Assembly (NCBI GenBank): GCA_002081555.1
Contig: MZNV01002393.1
Location: forward strand, 1 to 30,471
Reading direction: 5' to 3'
DNA from: Protostelium mycophagum
Lineage: Eukaryota > Evosea > Variosea > Protosteliida > Protosteliaceae
DNA: 30,471 bases
The notes below the pieces were generated by a model. It did not search any database and was not told the origin of the DNA. It saw nothing but the letters and a program-made list of their open reading frames with translations. Shown here piece by piece: positions 14,631-25,255 of this stretch (its first letter is position 1; the number at the start of each line of letters is the position of its first letter). Both the position numbers and the translations under genes were made by a program.

Positions 14631-15240
14631 GAATGAAATGAAATGATCTAATCTTCGTTTGACACCTGTTTATGATCTTCACGTTTATGACATTTTAATC
14701 TTCTTCTGTAACAGGTGGCGGTCCACAAGGCCTCACTGTTTTCTAACCGTTATCAGCGATGAAGAAAATGAAATTTGATGTTTATTTATCACAACAGCAG
14801 AATGTTCTTGATCAATTCGACAAAGATTAGAATCTAATCTTTAAAATCGAGTCTAAATCTAATTTTGCTCACCGTTAGATACTCATGTCTGAGTCTGGCG
14901 TGAGAAGCATTTTCTGCAATTGCGAAATAATTAAGGAGAGTAGGATGACTTATATAAGAGGCATAACTGTCTCTGTGCTGATTAGTTAACCATTCGCTGG
15001 ATTAGTGTCAGTTGAGTTTTTGCAGACAATAATCTCACTATTTAGAGGTATCAGAATGACCTGTTCCGACGTATTTTGACTGCAAGTGCTCTAATTGAGC
15101 GTTGATGTTGTCTCTAGGTGCTCCCGTCGTCATCTTGCGATGTGATCTGATGATGATTGTTCAGTGTTTTTCGTTGTAGATCGATTTTTCATCTGGACTA
15201 TTTTTATCCGCGAAGCACAGTCAAACTGAACAGACAAGCC
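14631..15240. other. Intergenic region / leader of the ZMYND12-like gene
   Basis: No coding region is supported. TATATAAG at 14951-14958 lies about 290 bases before the ATG at 15241, so a long or spliced leader is possible. A GATTAGA-A-TCTAATC dyad occurs near 14826-14840. An in-frame ATG at 15157 would extend the next protein by 28 residues without matching the family. Confidence 0.45.
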
Positions 15241-16669
15241 ATGCCACACATCAACCCACTTGCAAATCCGAAGGATACGAAACTTAACTGCGAATTATGT
15301 GGCAAGGTCGCTTATATACAATGCCAATTTTGCAGGGTTACCTACTATTGGTGTGTGATGTGATCATCAAATCGAAAATAGAGATCAACGATTGACACAT
15401 CACTCAAACCCATTTAGTTCTAAAGAACATCAAACAACTGATTGGAATGGAATCCACGTGAAGATATGTCAACTTTTAGTACCTCTCCGAATACCATCAA
15501 AAGTGCTGGGCTCTGAGGAGGAGAGGAAAACTAAGGAGAAGGTTGTGAGGCAGTCGCAGGTGATCTCTTTCATTAAAACAGTGCGACAAGGTTCATTTCA
15601 GGACAGAAGGCACTTTTAGAATTATCGAGGACAGAAGCACAAAAACATTTGCATGAGAGCAACTTTGAATTGGCCATTCCTGCTGCACTGCAATCACTAC
15701 ATTTCTCTATGGATTTGAATGGTACGAGTAGCATAGAGTTAGTTCCAGCATATTTATTACTTGGAGAGGCTTCTATAGGTTTGAATAGGTGAGTGATTTT
15801 GGACGTCGCCAGCAAAAATAACTCAAGAAGATATCCACAAGCTGAAGAATATCTTTCTCTCGCAAAATACGCAGTTTTGAAAAAACCGGATTGCAGTTAT
15901 GCTCTCCGCTCGCAGCTACACAGAAATTTTGGAAAGCTGTACGCAAGTTTAGGAAAGTTCGATGAGGCTCTAGAACAACTGGCTGCTGATGCGTACTATT
16001 CATCACTAGCGATGGGTCCTGAGCATGAAGGTGAACCGTATGAAACATTCTTTTTGGTTTTTCTTTGGACCATAAAAAGATATTCAGGGTTAACGAGTGG
16101 CAGGAACCACCGGAGGATATTATCATATGGGAAATGTCTTCATTGTACAAGAGCAATATGAGAGTGCGTTGGCCATGTACGAAAAGGTGGGATAAATAAT
16201 TTTTAGTTCTCCAAAATTCACATGAAAAGGTGGTTGAGATATGGTATATGACATTAAATGAAGCGGTGAACACCCTGGAAACTACAAATGTGGAGATTAT
16301 AGATGAGGCAGTCACGGCAGAGAGTCTACAGATGCTTCAACGAATTCTCAAGGTGAACTTTTGTATCTTCTCAAAAGTTATATATTGAACAATGGCATTT
16401 TGTATCATAAAAATTGAGCGCAATGAATTGACATTGTCCAGGTGAGAGAAGAGCATCTTGGAACAGTCCATACGGCAACTGCAGAATGCCACCATATTCT
16501 GGGGCTCTTATATCGCTACATGAGAAACTATGAGAGGGCGAGAGAACACACCGCCAAAGCATTAGAACTTTTTACCGAAACAGTGGGAGCCGACCACCCG
16601 TCAAGACAAATTGTACAGCAATCCCTGGCCTATTTCGACCAATTCCAAGAATACAACGGATATTTGTGA
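15241..16669 (+). CDS. ZMYND12: ZMYND12-like MYND zinc-finger and TPR protein
   Basis: The start at 15241 (MPHINPLANPKDTKLN) parallels the family start MNVIYPLAVPKG. The MYND finger follows: CELC, QCQFC, TYYC, then EHQTTDWNGIHVKICQLLVP across the first intron. Beyond it are SEEERKTKEKV, AIPAALQSLHFSMDLNG, ELVPAYLLLGEASIGLNR, QAEEYLSLAKYAVLKKPDC, LHRNFGKLYASLGKFDEALE and TTGGYYHMGNVF, all colinear with animal ZMYND12. The C-terminus has further TPR-like helices (ECHHILGLLYRYMRNYERAR). Total about 370 residues, the usual size. Animal ZMYND12 associates with TTC29 in sperm axonemes and is needed for flagellar motility, so this gene implies a motile flagellum. One acceptor (before VAGTTGGYY) is ACGAG, chosen because the nearer CAG leaves a stop. 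Confidence 0.85.
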
Positions 16670-16746
16670 TGTTCATGTCTTCTCTCATGAAAAAGACAAA
16701 ACAATTCTGTCCGTTCTTCTGTTTTTGGGACGAGAGTGCAAAAAGC

Positions 16747-16750
16747 AAAA
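16747..16750 (-). terminator. Pol III T-run after tRNA-Val
   Basis: On the minus strand a TTTT run begins 6 bases beyond the tRNA 3' end, with a second TTTT(T) run close behind. This fits a split Pol III terminator. Confidence 0.55.
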
Positions 16751-16755
16751 GATCT

Positions 16756-16828
16756 GGTTCCGCCCGGGATCGAACCGGGGACCCTATCCGTGTAAAGGAT
16801 ATGTGATAACCGACTACACCACGAAACC
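16756..16828 (-). tRNA. tRNA-Val (anticodon UAC)
   Basis: A 73-base cloverleaf. The acceptor stem pairs GGTTTCG with CGGAACC, with one T-G wobble. The D-arm carries TGGTGTAGTCGGTTATCACA, the anticodon stem TATCC/GGATA encloses loop TTTACAC with anticodon TAC at 16792-16794, and the T-arm is CCCCGGTTCGATCCCGGG. It has no intron and CCA is not encoded. The A and B boxes are intact. It sits between the ZMYND12-like gene (stop 86 bases away) and a small minus-strand gene (stop 42 bases away). Confidence 0.96.
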
Positions 16829-16870
16829 GATGCGAAACCCACTCTGCACATACAATCTCAAACCCATTCT

Positions 16871-17170
16871 TTATAGAACGACTTCAGTCTTCTGCCTCTT
16901 GGAACTGTCTGTTGTTTCTGGCGCTTGCTCATCTTCTTCATCCTCTTCCAACACCTTCCCTCGACTTTCTAGTCTCTTTACTGACTCAATGTAGTAGTCA
17001 TCCAAATCGAACCAACCGCTGAAAGGCGTCATTACATGATCTTCATCTGATGGATGTTTCACATCATGATGGTATCTCACCACATGTCTTTGAGGGTCTT
17101 CGTTTGGTTGATGGACTGTTCGTATGGATTTCGCTTCTTCAATTCTTGGAGCATCTGCATCACGTTCCAT
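16871..17170 (-). CDS. Small acidic protein, unrecognised
   Basis: A single-exon frame of 99 residues starting MERDADAPRIEEAKSIR. The middle has HVVRYHHDVKHPSDEDHVMT and PFSGWFDLDDYYIESVKRL, which look like real, constrained protein. The tail is highly acidic (VLEEDEEDEQAPE) and ends in a basic SSKRQKTE, possibly nuclear. I do not recognise a family. It lies 72 bases downstream of the DUS2 stop in the same orientation and could be its 3' neighbour or an independent transcript. Confidence 0.6.
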   Translation of the reverse strand: MERDADAPRIEEAKSIRTVHQPNEDPQRHVVRYHHDVKHPSDEDHVMTPFSGWFDLDDYYIESVKRLESRGKVLEEDEEDEQAPETTDSSKRQKTEVVL

Positions 17171-17242
17171 TTTGTTGTTGATGGATGTTGATTGATGTCA
17201 CAGCACTGTGATGATCAGTCAAATTCTAATCTAAAAATAGTT

Positions 17243-19273
17243 CTAGTATAAAGGTATCCTGCGGTACAGCCGCAAGCAGTGAAGCACCAGCTGCAGTGAA
17301 GCACCAGCTGCAGAGCTGCAGTGATACTTCAACTCAACTACAGTGTCCGGAAGATCTCGTCTGCAGATCTGCCCGACATCCACAAACATATTTTGTTTGC
17401 TCAATCACTAAATGATGACAGTGTGAAATGAGATCACACTCACATTCATGAGGTATTTTCTGATGACGTCATTCGTGTCTTCGCGCTGAGGATTGAACAC
17501 TGATGCGTTTTCTAAGGCGCCCCTCGCGATCATTACCGAGGACGCTTTCGTGGCGATCTTCACCTACGAAATGTGATTTTCCCGCCAAAAGAAAATTTCA
17601 AATTTTAAATACCGTTTCGATGTCTTCGTAACGGAAAACGTCACCGTTGACAATGATGGGAACATCCGTATAGTCCTTTATGACATCTGTCAATTTCGCC
17701 CAATTCGCCCTGTCCCTCGGCCTGTCAGCAACATGTCTGTCACTTGTCAGTCTAAAAATAGATATTGTTAGGCAAGTATTTATTTGTCATTTTTATCTGA
17801 TCGAGTGCTGCAAGAGGCTCAAAAGTGACATGTATTTCTGCAATTATTTCGCAATCATTTTGCCGAGCGTTCATCTGATATTATTGGATTCTCCTCACGT
17901 AAGACGTCATGTCAAGACGTCATGTCTCGGTCTGATGTACATGACATCTCAAACGATATGTACGGACATCATGATCGTGATGTTGAAATGAAGATGTCAG
18001 ATGAATTTACCTTGCGTGCACGGCAACGGCAGATACACCCGCGTTCTGTGCTAATTTTATGAGGTCTAATGTCTGCTCTACAGTATCTAATAGTCTTATC
18101 TTGCAAGTGATCGAGTTGGTAAGGTTGCGTTTCAATGTGGTCAGAATCTGATTTGTTTAATTTGATAATTTTCGATTTTATTAAAAAAATTTAAATTTTT
18201 GATTTTTCTATTAAAAAATTCATAACTATATCTTTTTATTAAAAAATTAAAATTAAAAAATTAATTTTTTCCATAAAATTTAATTTTCGAAAAGTTGCGC
18301 GAAAATTCACAAAGACGAAAAATGACTGCTCACGTCTCTAACCGTCTCTGGCTTCGTTAACAACGCAGAACCCATCCCTGCGTGCACGGAGAAATGTTTC
18401 GGGCAACCCATGTTCAGATCGATACCATCTACATCTCTAGATCTACAACCGTAAGTGTCACAATCCGTTGAAAATTCGATTGGAACTCGCTGAAATTCCG
18501 CTGAAATTCCGCAAACTCTGTACGTACACGACTTCTGCGGCTTGTAACGCGACAACAGATTGTGATGCGCCAATTTGTACAACGGTGGGGTGGTCCAGTT
18601 CACATGTCCTGCCTTTTGTAAAAACAAGTTCAGGAATAAAAATGTATTTTGGTATAAAGAATTGAAGAGGTGAGAGTACATTCCATAATCACAACTGGTA
18701 TATACAAGAGTATAGTTGTATCAGTGATACTGAGAGGGTAATTCAATGTGATTCGTGTGAATCCACATCACCACATTGTTTCCATTTCCTGACAACAAGA
18801 CATGAGTGTGTTAATCATAAACAGACCTGTACACCGCATTCCCTTTGTACATAAAATCAACGGTTCCCGCGCTTTCTGCGAAATTTCAGTGGATTTTCAC
18901 ACCGAAATCAGGAAATAATGAGAACTACCGTTGACTGTGCGCACAGTTTCCCGAAGCTTGGCGGCGACGAGCTCCTCACTATACGTGATGTCGCAACCGT
19001 ATTGTCTACAAGTCAACCGGAATCCCAGATGATTCTGAGAGTGATCAGATAGGACATCTTCATTTTTTATTGAAATAGCCGATGACCCGCAGAAAGATGA
19101 TTTTATGGCTTATCATCAATCATTCCCTCAGTATGAGGATGACTTCATTTAAAATCATCAGCCCTCACAAGACAAAATCAGAGTCCTTCACTCACCGCTC
19201 TAACCATGGGTGCTAGTATCAATTTATTGGTATAATCATCTATGTATCTTCTGACAACACCTTCTTCCGTCAT
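17243..19273 (-). CDS. DUS2: tRNA-dihydrouridine(20) synthase, DUS2 type
   Basis: About eight exons. The N-terminus MTEEGVVRRYIDDYTNKLIL leads to APMVRA (flavin site), then FRLTCRQYGCDITYSEELVA, RTCELDHPTVVQIGAS, VDGIDLNMGCPKHFSVHAG (NMGCP with the catalytic Cys), MGSALLTKPETVRD, LTTLKRNLTNSITCKIRLLD, NAGVSAVAVHAR (phosphate/FMN His-Gly-Arg region), YTDVPIIVNGDVFRYEDIE and KIATKASSVMIARGALENAS. All are colinear with eukaryotic DUS2, which reduces U20 of the tRNA D-loop. The model ends at 17243 shortly after KYLMN, without the C-terminal dsRNA-binding domain of animal DUS2. The last exon overlaps a 17-bp tandem repeat, so the true C-terminus is the least certain part. Confidence 0.88.
17279..17312. 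repeat. Tandem 17-bp repeat, two copies
   Basis: Two exact copies of GTGAAGCACCAGCTGCA (17279-17295 and 17296-17312). They lie in the proposed last exon of DUS2, where they read as a repeated Leu/His/Ala-rich peptide. Confidence 0.85.
17901..17926. repeat. Tandem 13-bp repeat with GACGTC
   Basis: Two exact copies of AAGACGTCATGTC in a DUS2 intron, each with the palindrome GACGTC. The next 80 bases are rich in further ACAT/ATGT dyads. Confidence 0.85.
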
Positions 19274-19416
19274 TATTATCTTCGATAATGGACACAATCC
19301 GATCTGAGAAAAACTGTCAACTGTGTTGTAGATAAAATGATTTTACGTCAAAGATTCGCAGGCTGCGAAACTTTTTTGGGCAAGCGAGGGAACCAGCTTC
19401 ACGCCGTTATTTTAAG
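19274..19416. promoter_or_regulatory. Shared divergent promoter, DUS2 / BBS9
   Basis: Only 143 bases separate the two divergent ATGs. A hairpin TTCGCA-GGC-TGCGAA lies at 19355-19369, 48 bases before the BBS9 ATG. No canonical RFX X-box was recognised. Confidence 0.4.
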
Positions 19417-22400
19417 ATGTCACTGTTCAAATCAAGAACGTGGTGGTCAGTTAATGCGACACCAGGCGAGGAGTATCAGAGCGGATGCCTATGTGTTGAA
19501 AATGTGGACAATGCTAAAAACGGACAAGGTGAGCAATCGGAGAGACATGTGAACTGAGGATGTAAAACGATCTCGCGTCGATCGTCCTTCGATTGTTTTC
19601 AACCGCAGATCAACATGATGATAACTTACACCACCGAAATGTAACAAGCATCAATAAAACATCAGTGCAAAGACAACAATGACGAGGCTTTGGAAGAAAC
19701 TCTCGAACTCTAAGGTGTTACAGTGAAAATAGTTACGGGAAATTTTGAAGGTCTTTTGAGGGTGTATCTCCCAAACAAGAAGGGTGCATTTCAAACAGGA
19801 GATCTATTATTAGAACAAGATCTAGGGGCCCCCATCATGCAGATTTTGGCGGGAAGACTCGTTCCGTGAGTGCAATCAATTTAAAAAATGGTCCGACTAT
19901 TTGTACTGTATTCCCTCAATATAATATCAATTTATTTTTATTAAAATTAAGGATGTGATGCAAAGCCACAAACACAAATCTTTTCATTACGATTACCTCT
20001 GTTTTGCTAGTCGTAATATCAGCAGGGCTTCCCCTCTGCTCGCACTTGCCATACTTCACCCTAAAAAAGTGGTCGTCTACACCTGTACATCGCAACCTGG
20101 AGCTCTCGAGTCCGGAATGATTTACAGTTTGGAGAGGCGTTATGAGCATCAACTGCAGCACAGCTCTTATAACATGACATTGGGCCCTTTTGGAGGTGTT
20201 TATGGTGAGTGGAATCGAAGAGTTTGAGACAGATGATCAATGATTTTACAAATTCGGTCAATTGGTAGCATAAAATACCGCAAAAAAAAACTTCAAGTTT
20301 ATTTGCACAATTTGAATGTAAACCCTCACAAATACTCATGGAAATAGACAAGGATTTCCTTTGCGTTCAATCCTTTGACGGGGTTCTCTCCTTCTTTGAA
20401 CAAGATACCTTTGCGTTCACTCGCTACTTAAACAACTTCCTGTTACCGGGACCAATATGTTATATCTCTAGAACAGATTCTTTCGTGACGTGCAACTCTT
20501 CGATGGAGGTGAGGGCACATCTATTTCCACATTAAAAATGTACATCAAGAAACTGCTGGATTCTGATGATTTAGATTGAATGTTACCGGTATCATAGTCT
20601 TGCGCTTTCGGGATCGGAACGGGCGCTTAATGATAAGGAGAACGAAGCTTCACGGAAAAAATTGAAGGAAGAATGGCGGTACAATATAGGCGAGCAGGTG
20701 AGCCTCTACAAGGCTCCATTATTGAGCCATAATAATATAACCGCAAATGGCCGTGTGATGTGCGCAAAACGGTGATATCGTGTAGGTTTTGGACATAGTT
20801 GCAGCTCGTATTGCCAGAAGTGTTGCTGCTTCTGCCTTCGATCTGGTAATTCTAGGTCGGTATAATCTTTGTGTGTATTGAAATTCCTATCCATTTTTTA
20901 TTACTTTTATGGGGTGCTGATCTTGATCAGGAGACAGAAATTTAGTGTGCTTGAAGGATAACGGTCAGGTTCGTCTCCAAATCAAATTGGATTATAACCC
21001 CAGTTGTATGGGATTTTACAGTCTCCCAGAGATGCAAGGTGATCGAATTCTAAAATGGGCGGGAAAATTCCTGACTCGATGTAGATCAAATTTTTCACAA
21101 TTTATTGATCGGAAGTTTTACAAAAGCCATAAAGATATACAGAGAGAGTAAAATCGTCTGGACCTCAAAGGCAGAAATGGTGCCAGTATCTATCAAAACT
21201 GGCACTTTTGGGTGATTTTTGAGGGATTATGGTGAGGGACAAGCTGACAAAATGTAGTGGTCTGAAAGGTCTCCTGGTGTCACTTGATGACGCAGGAAAC
21301 ATAAACGTGTCTTACCTCGGTACTGATCCGTCAGAAACCGTTGTCAAGGTAACCCACTTCTGCATGATTCGGTCATTAGAGGACAAATTTGTGGATGTTA
21401 AATTTCCCAGGTGCAACCTGATAGCACGCCATTCAATTATGAAGAAACAGATAATCAATTGAGACAGTTACAGGCAAAGATAGCGGTAAGTATCGATTTG
21501 AAAAATCTCAATACTTTCAAGAAAAACTCGACGTGTAACTAACTGAACACAGGAAGCAACCGAAGGAACTACTGAGGAGCCTCCAGACGCCCTAGTTATG
21601 AGGATGGTGCCGATAGAGCAAGTACGAACCCTTTGATCAGAATCGTAAATTCTTTTCTTAAAATCTCAAATGGAGTAGGAGGAACCAAGCGTTTTGAGAG
21701 TTGTGTTGGAGATGGCCCACAAAGGGGAAGAGACGATGGAGAATATAACAGTCTCCGCGCATGTAGAAGAACCGATCACTGCTGCAGAACCCTCTATTGT
21801 AGTGCCCACACTGCGTGAGTCATGGAGATTTAATCTATTTTTTATGAATGACATGTGTCAGCCGCACAAGTAGCCGCTTCGATAGAATTCAATTTCTCAG
21901 CTCAAGGGAATGTAATACCGTCATCACTTAAAGTCCATTTTGTCGCCAGCATGGTGAACAACAAAAACGAGCCTAGAGTCTCACAATTGGAGGTAATCAG
22001 ATATTTTTCAACAAAGGATTCGCCTTCTGTACGACTTTTCATCATAGTCGCTCATTTTTAAAATCATTGAATCAATCGGTCAGGTCATCTCGCCTTTCTC
22101 ACTCGTGGCTTCTCCAGCGACGTTGAAGAGCGCATATTCTTTTCAATTCGCGCTGGACACGCTCGACACACCCACTACAAATGTACCCTCTCTGTTTCCG
22201 GACTTTGCCTCGGGAAACGCAGACAACAACTGGATCTCATTGAGTTACAACGGTGTAGATGAAGATGCTGCCGTGACCGGGGGATCACCGGAAGAAGGTG
22301 AAATCATTCACAGAAACTTTTTGGATATTGCGCGTTGTAGATCTGAATTCTGTAGGGTCGTACAATGTAGAATCCACATCGATGGCGGGGGCCTGGCTCA

Positions 22401-23555
22401 TTACCTCAGAATTAGTCAGCAGGCTGGAGAACAAGCTGGGCGATCTGCAGTTCAGTTATACAGGGGAATTACCTCTACAAGAATACTTTGCAATCATCGA
22501 CCAGCATTTTGACGTGAGTCACGGTAGTCGGCGTGTTAACGAGGGTCTATAGACGTGAAATACTGAAAATTTTCAGTGTAGAGTGAAGCTAATAGATTTA
22601 CGAAAAGAACTAGAGAAGCAAGCACAGCAGTTCCGAGCCGTTCAGAAGGTAAATAATAACCCTTTTCCTTTGTCACAAAACCGAGCCGAAAGCGCGCCAA
22701 AACCGGTTTTTTGCGATTGGAAACTTCCTGGAAATCGCGCGTTGAAGATTTACCAAATTATGAACGAACTAATTTGACCTCAGAGACTTCTTGTCCGTTT
22801 CAAGGACAAAAACGCCGCACCCCTTCAATCCTTAGATGTACTCTTAAAAACTACATATGACGCACTCATCGTGGTTGCGGAGAAGGCGGAAGTTGTGGAG
22901 GCAGATCTGAAGAAATCTGGAAACCACTTGGCTTGTTCGACGTCATTGTTGCAATTTCTGATCAAGTAACTTCCTCTATCTCATCAAGAGCATGGTTTCT
23001 CTGTTGTTGAAAAATGATTTTTTCTGAACTATTCACCGATTAATATTCATTGACATGAGACATTGATCAAGATTTTGGGTTGTTCAGAACTGACAAAATT
23101 ATAATGCTGAAAAATGATCATAATTATTCTTTGTAGACGGCAGTGTAATATTGTACAGGACAAAATATAGATTAGATGCAGCCAGCTTCGATGTGCTTCA
23201 GACTTTCCTCACCTCCCATGTCAATGATGACGTTCTAACACAGGTAAAAGTTCTTACAAACGCTGAAGGATGATCCTTCACCATTGCCATCTTTGACGAT
23301 CGGTAGGGCTGGGAGGAATCTGTTGTTGCGGGAATAGAGAGTTTGATCCGAACGTTGAATGCACAAGATGCTGTCCTCGGTATGTCATTCGTTGAGCATG
23401 CACAATGCTAAAGTTCCCCAGTACCACAAATCAAGATGCTGGACAGCACTTCAAAGCTGCAGAAACAGATCATTTTCGTCTGCGATAAGTTGAGCAAAGG
23501 AACGAGCTTGGTCAGGTCCACAAAGAGGAAAGGGAAGAGGGCCGCCAAAATATAA
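19417..23555 (+). CDS. BBS9: Bardet-Biedl syndrome 9 protein (PTHB1), BBSome subunit
   Basis: The start at 19417 gives MSLFKSRTWWSV, close to human MSLFKARDWWST. About 16 exons follow the human protein in order: GCLCVENVDNAKNGQ, VKIVTGNFEGLLRVY, LLALAILHPKKVVVYT, NMTLGPFGGVYGDKDFLCVQ, FAFTRYLNNFLLPGP, SRTDSFVTCNSS, RNLVCLKDNGQVRL, NLLIGSFTKAIKIYRESK, GLLVSLDDAGNINVSYLGTD, then the GAE-like middle, VPSLFPDFASG, AGAWLITSELVSRLE, ELPLQEYFAIIDQHF, AQQFRAVQKRLLVRFKDK, APLQSLDVLLKTTYDALI, GWEESV and VCDKLSKGTSLVR. It has an N-terminal beta-propeller and C-terminal helical part, about 870 residues. BBS9 is a core of the BBSome, which moves membrane cargo along cilia. The stop is at 23553-23555. Confidence 0.93.
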
Positions 23556-23823
23556 AAATCTATTTTTGGTTTCAGGTCATTCATCATTCAATGTCGGATC
23601 CATTTTCGTTGGTGAACATTGAAACAAATGACAGTAAAATGACTGATGGTGTTCCTCTGACGACTCTCCAACTCTTAATGACATGCGGTGCGTAATGCCA
23701 CGATTCACACCATCAGTTTGGTTCGTAAACAGATCCTTTGCAGCAACAAGTTGCAAAAAAGGTAACAAAACATTTTTGAGACATGAACGTGATGTGATTA
23801 TTTATTCATTCCAATATATATCT
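23556..23823. other. Convergent 3' region, BBS9 / Ras
   Basis: A 34-codon plus-strand frame (MSDPFSLVNIETNDSK...) begins near 23592 and could continue through a 29-base GT-AG segment. It has no recognisable family and no promoter, so I do not call it a gene. Otherwise this is 3' untranslated sequence of both neighbours. Confidence 0.4.
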
Positions 23824-24680
23824 TTATAAGAGTAAACATTTGCCCTTTTTGTCTTTCTTGCTGTTGTTTTTGTTTGGATGTGCCTTCCTCCATTTGTTGA
23901 TCTGTCTCACCAAGGTGAAAAATACCTGTCGAGATATCAACATATAACGTCATAATGATCGGTCATCTACAACGCTGTAGAGAAAATATAAAAGTACTCA
24001 CCTCTTCGACACCTTCATTTGTCTTGGCAGAGGTTTCCACAAAGGGTACGCCGAATTTTTCGGCTTGTTCTTTGCCTTCCTGCTCCGTCACTTGCCTTTC
24101 GGCGGCGAGATCCTTCTTGTTTCCTGCTAAAACGACAGGGAACTACATAAAATTCTCAGCATGAGCACGGGGATCACTGCGACGAAGAGAATGAAATGTG
24201 TATATGATGAGATTCTTCACCTCTACATCTTCCATTTTCATGCGGAGAATGTTAGTTCTGAGCCGTTGAGTGACTTCAAAAGACTGTCTGGAGGTGATGC
24301 TGAAGACAAGGACGAAACCTTCTCCAGTCTTCATGTATTGATCTCTAAGAGCGCTGTATTCTTCCTGCGGGAGGTGTGAGAAGCATTGTCTAAGAGTGCC
24401 GATTTTTAATTTGGGGACCCGATAGATGGAAGAAAAAAACGATAAAGAAATCGACCTGTCCAGCAGTGTCCATAATGTCTAGGACACAGGCAGCATTGTC
24501 TATCTCGACTTGTTTACGGTAAGAGTCCTCGATGGTGGGATCTAGAAGGGTTCAATCTTCGGAAAGGGTTGAGATATAGAACTAACCGTATCTCTCAACG
24601 AAATTGCCTTGTATGAATCTCACAGTTAACGCTGATTTTCCGACAGCTCCCGCCCCAATCACTGTGATTCTGTATTCCAT
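23824..24680 (-). CDS. Ras-family small GTPase with CLLL prenylation box
   Basis: The start at 24680 gives [20 protein letters not shown] (P-loop GxxxxGKS). Then come [12 protein letters not shown] (switch I, effector loop identical to Ras/Rap), DIMDTAGQ and [16 protein letters not shown] (switch II with the catalytic Gln), [24 protein letters not shown] (NKxD), [12 protein letters not shown] (SAK) and the basic tail [17 protein letters not shown] CaaX box ending in Leu predicts geranylgeranylation. The length of about 190 residues is normal. The residue equal to Ras Gly13 is Ala. Regulation by GEFs and GAPs at membranes follows from the family; Ras versus Rap cannot be settled here. The start codon is only 22 bases from the next divergent ATG. 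Confidence 0.93.
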
Positions 24681-24702
24681 CTCTAAATCTACATTTACAT
24701 CA
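24681..24702. promoter_or_regulatory. Very short divergent gap, Ras / GST-like gene
   Basis: Just 22 bases lie between the two proposed start codons. If both are right, each promoter must lie within the other gene, or the plus-strand protein starts later (for example ATG near 24803). Confidence 0.35.
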
Positions 24703-25142
24703 ATGCCTCGTCAAAACATCTCCTTGTGTCTGGTGTATTTATCACAGAAGCTGAAGACTCTGCATTGTGCTCTTACCGCTGCCGTTGAGATAGGACGAGT
24801 CAAAATGACACCGCAAACCGAAGACGTCAATTTTCCAATCAATCCATCTACAACCACTTTCCTGAACATTCACCGTTTCTTCAGCGGACAGACAGCACTT
24901 TTAGAACCTGATAGTGCCACGTTAAATGCGATGTCATCTTTGCGATGGATTGATTGTGTCTCAGAGGGGTGTTGGTGCGTAGTTTGCGAGGGAATGTGAC
25001 AGGAGCATTCGGTTGTGAGACGTATAGACAGTGGCTGTTTCCGTCGGACTCTTCGACCTTACACAGACAGTGTGATCAAGCGGGTGTCGACAAGCATTGC
25101 GTCATAAACACACAAGTCTGCACTACTCGGCTACAGTACTAA
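24703..25142 (+). CDS. Possible GST C-terminal-like protein (AIMP/EEF1E1 style), model uncertain
   Basis: A long first exon from 24703 reads [20 protein letters not shown], then [40 protein letters not shown] and [15 protein letters not shown]. The spacing of a helix, a LLEPDSAT loop and LRWIDCV resembles the start of the GST C-terminal domain in translation-complex proteins such as AIMP3. A downstream stretch in another frame, [14 protein letters not shown], resembles the ADVAVAVALF helix of that fold. I could not find a clean splice joining them. The other frame to the stop at 25142 ([20 protein letters not shown]) looks less protein-like. The call rests on pattern similarity only. Confidence 0.35.
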
Positions 25143-25255
25143 AATCTTGATGTCTATTCGGCTGTACACTCGACAAAGTGAGAGGATAGGAGAAAATAGA
25201 CTTCATTTTATGTCTTGTTGTTTGCTGTTTCAGAAATCATTTGTTCCGACATAAA

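Noticed and set aside
18170-18300. AT-rich block as a possible origin or element
   Set aside because: It lies inside a DUS2 intron between well-phased exons and shows only simple A/T runs.
18740-18820. Open segment NNVVMWIHTNHIELP between DUS2 exons
   Set aside because: It resembles the expected DUS2 strand only by chance; the exon RTCELDHPTVVQIG downstream fills that position in phase.
19680-19722. ATG frame MTRLWKKLSNSK before a BBS9 exon
   Set aside because: The true BBS9 start at 19417 matches the family and splices directly to VKIVTG, so this lies in an intron.
23592-23830. Small plus-strand gene starting MSDPFSLVNIETN
   Set aside because: It sits in a convergent 3' region with ambiguous splicing and no recognisable family. 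It is noted only as an intergenic frame.
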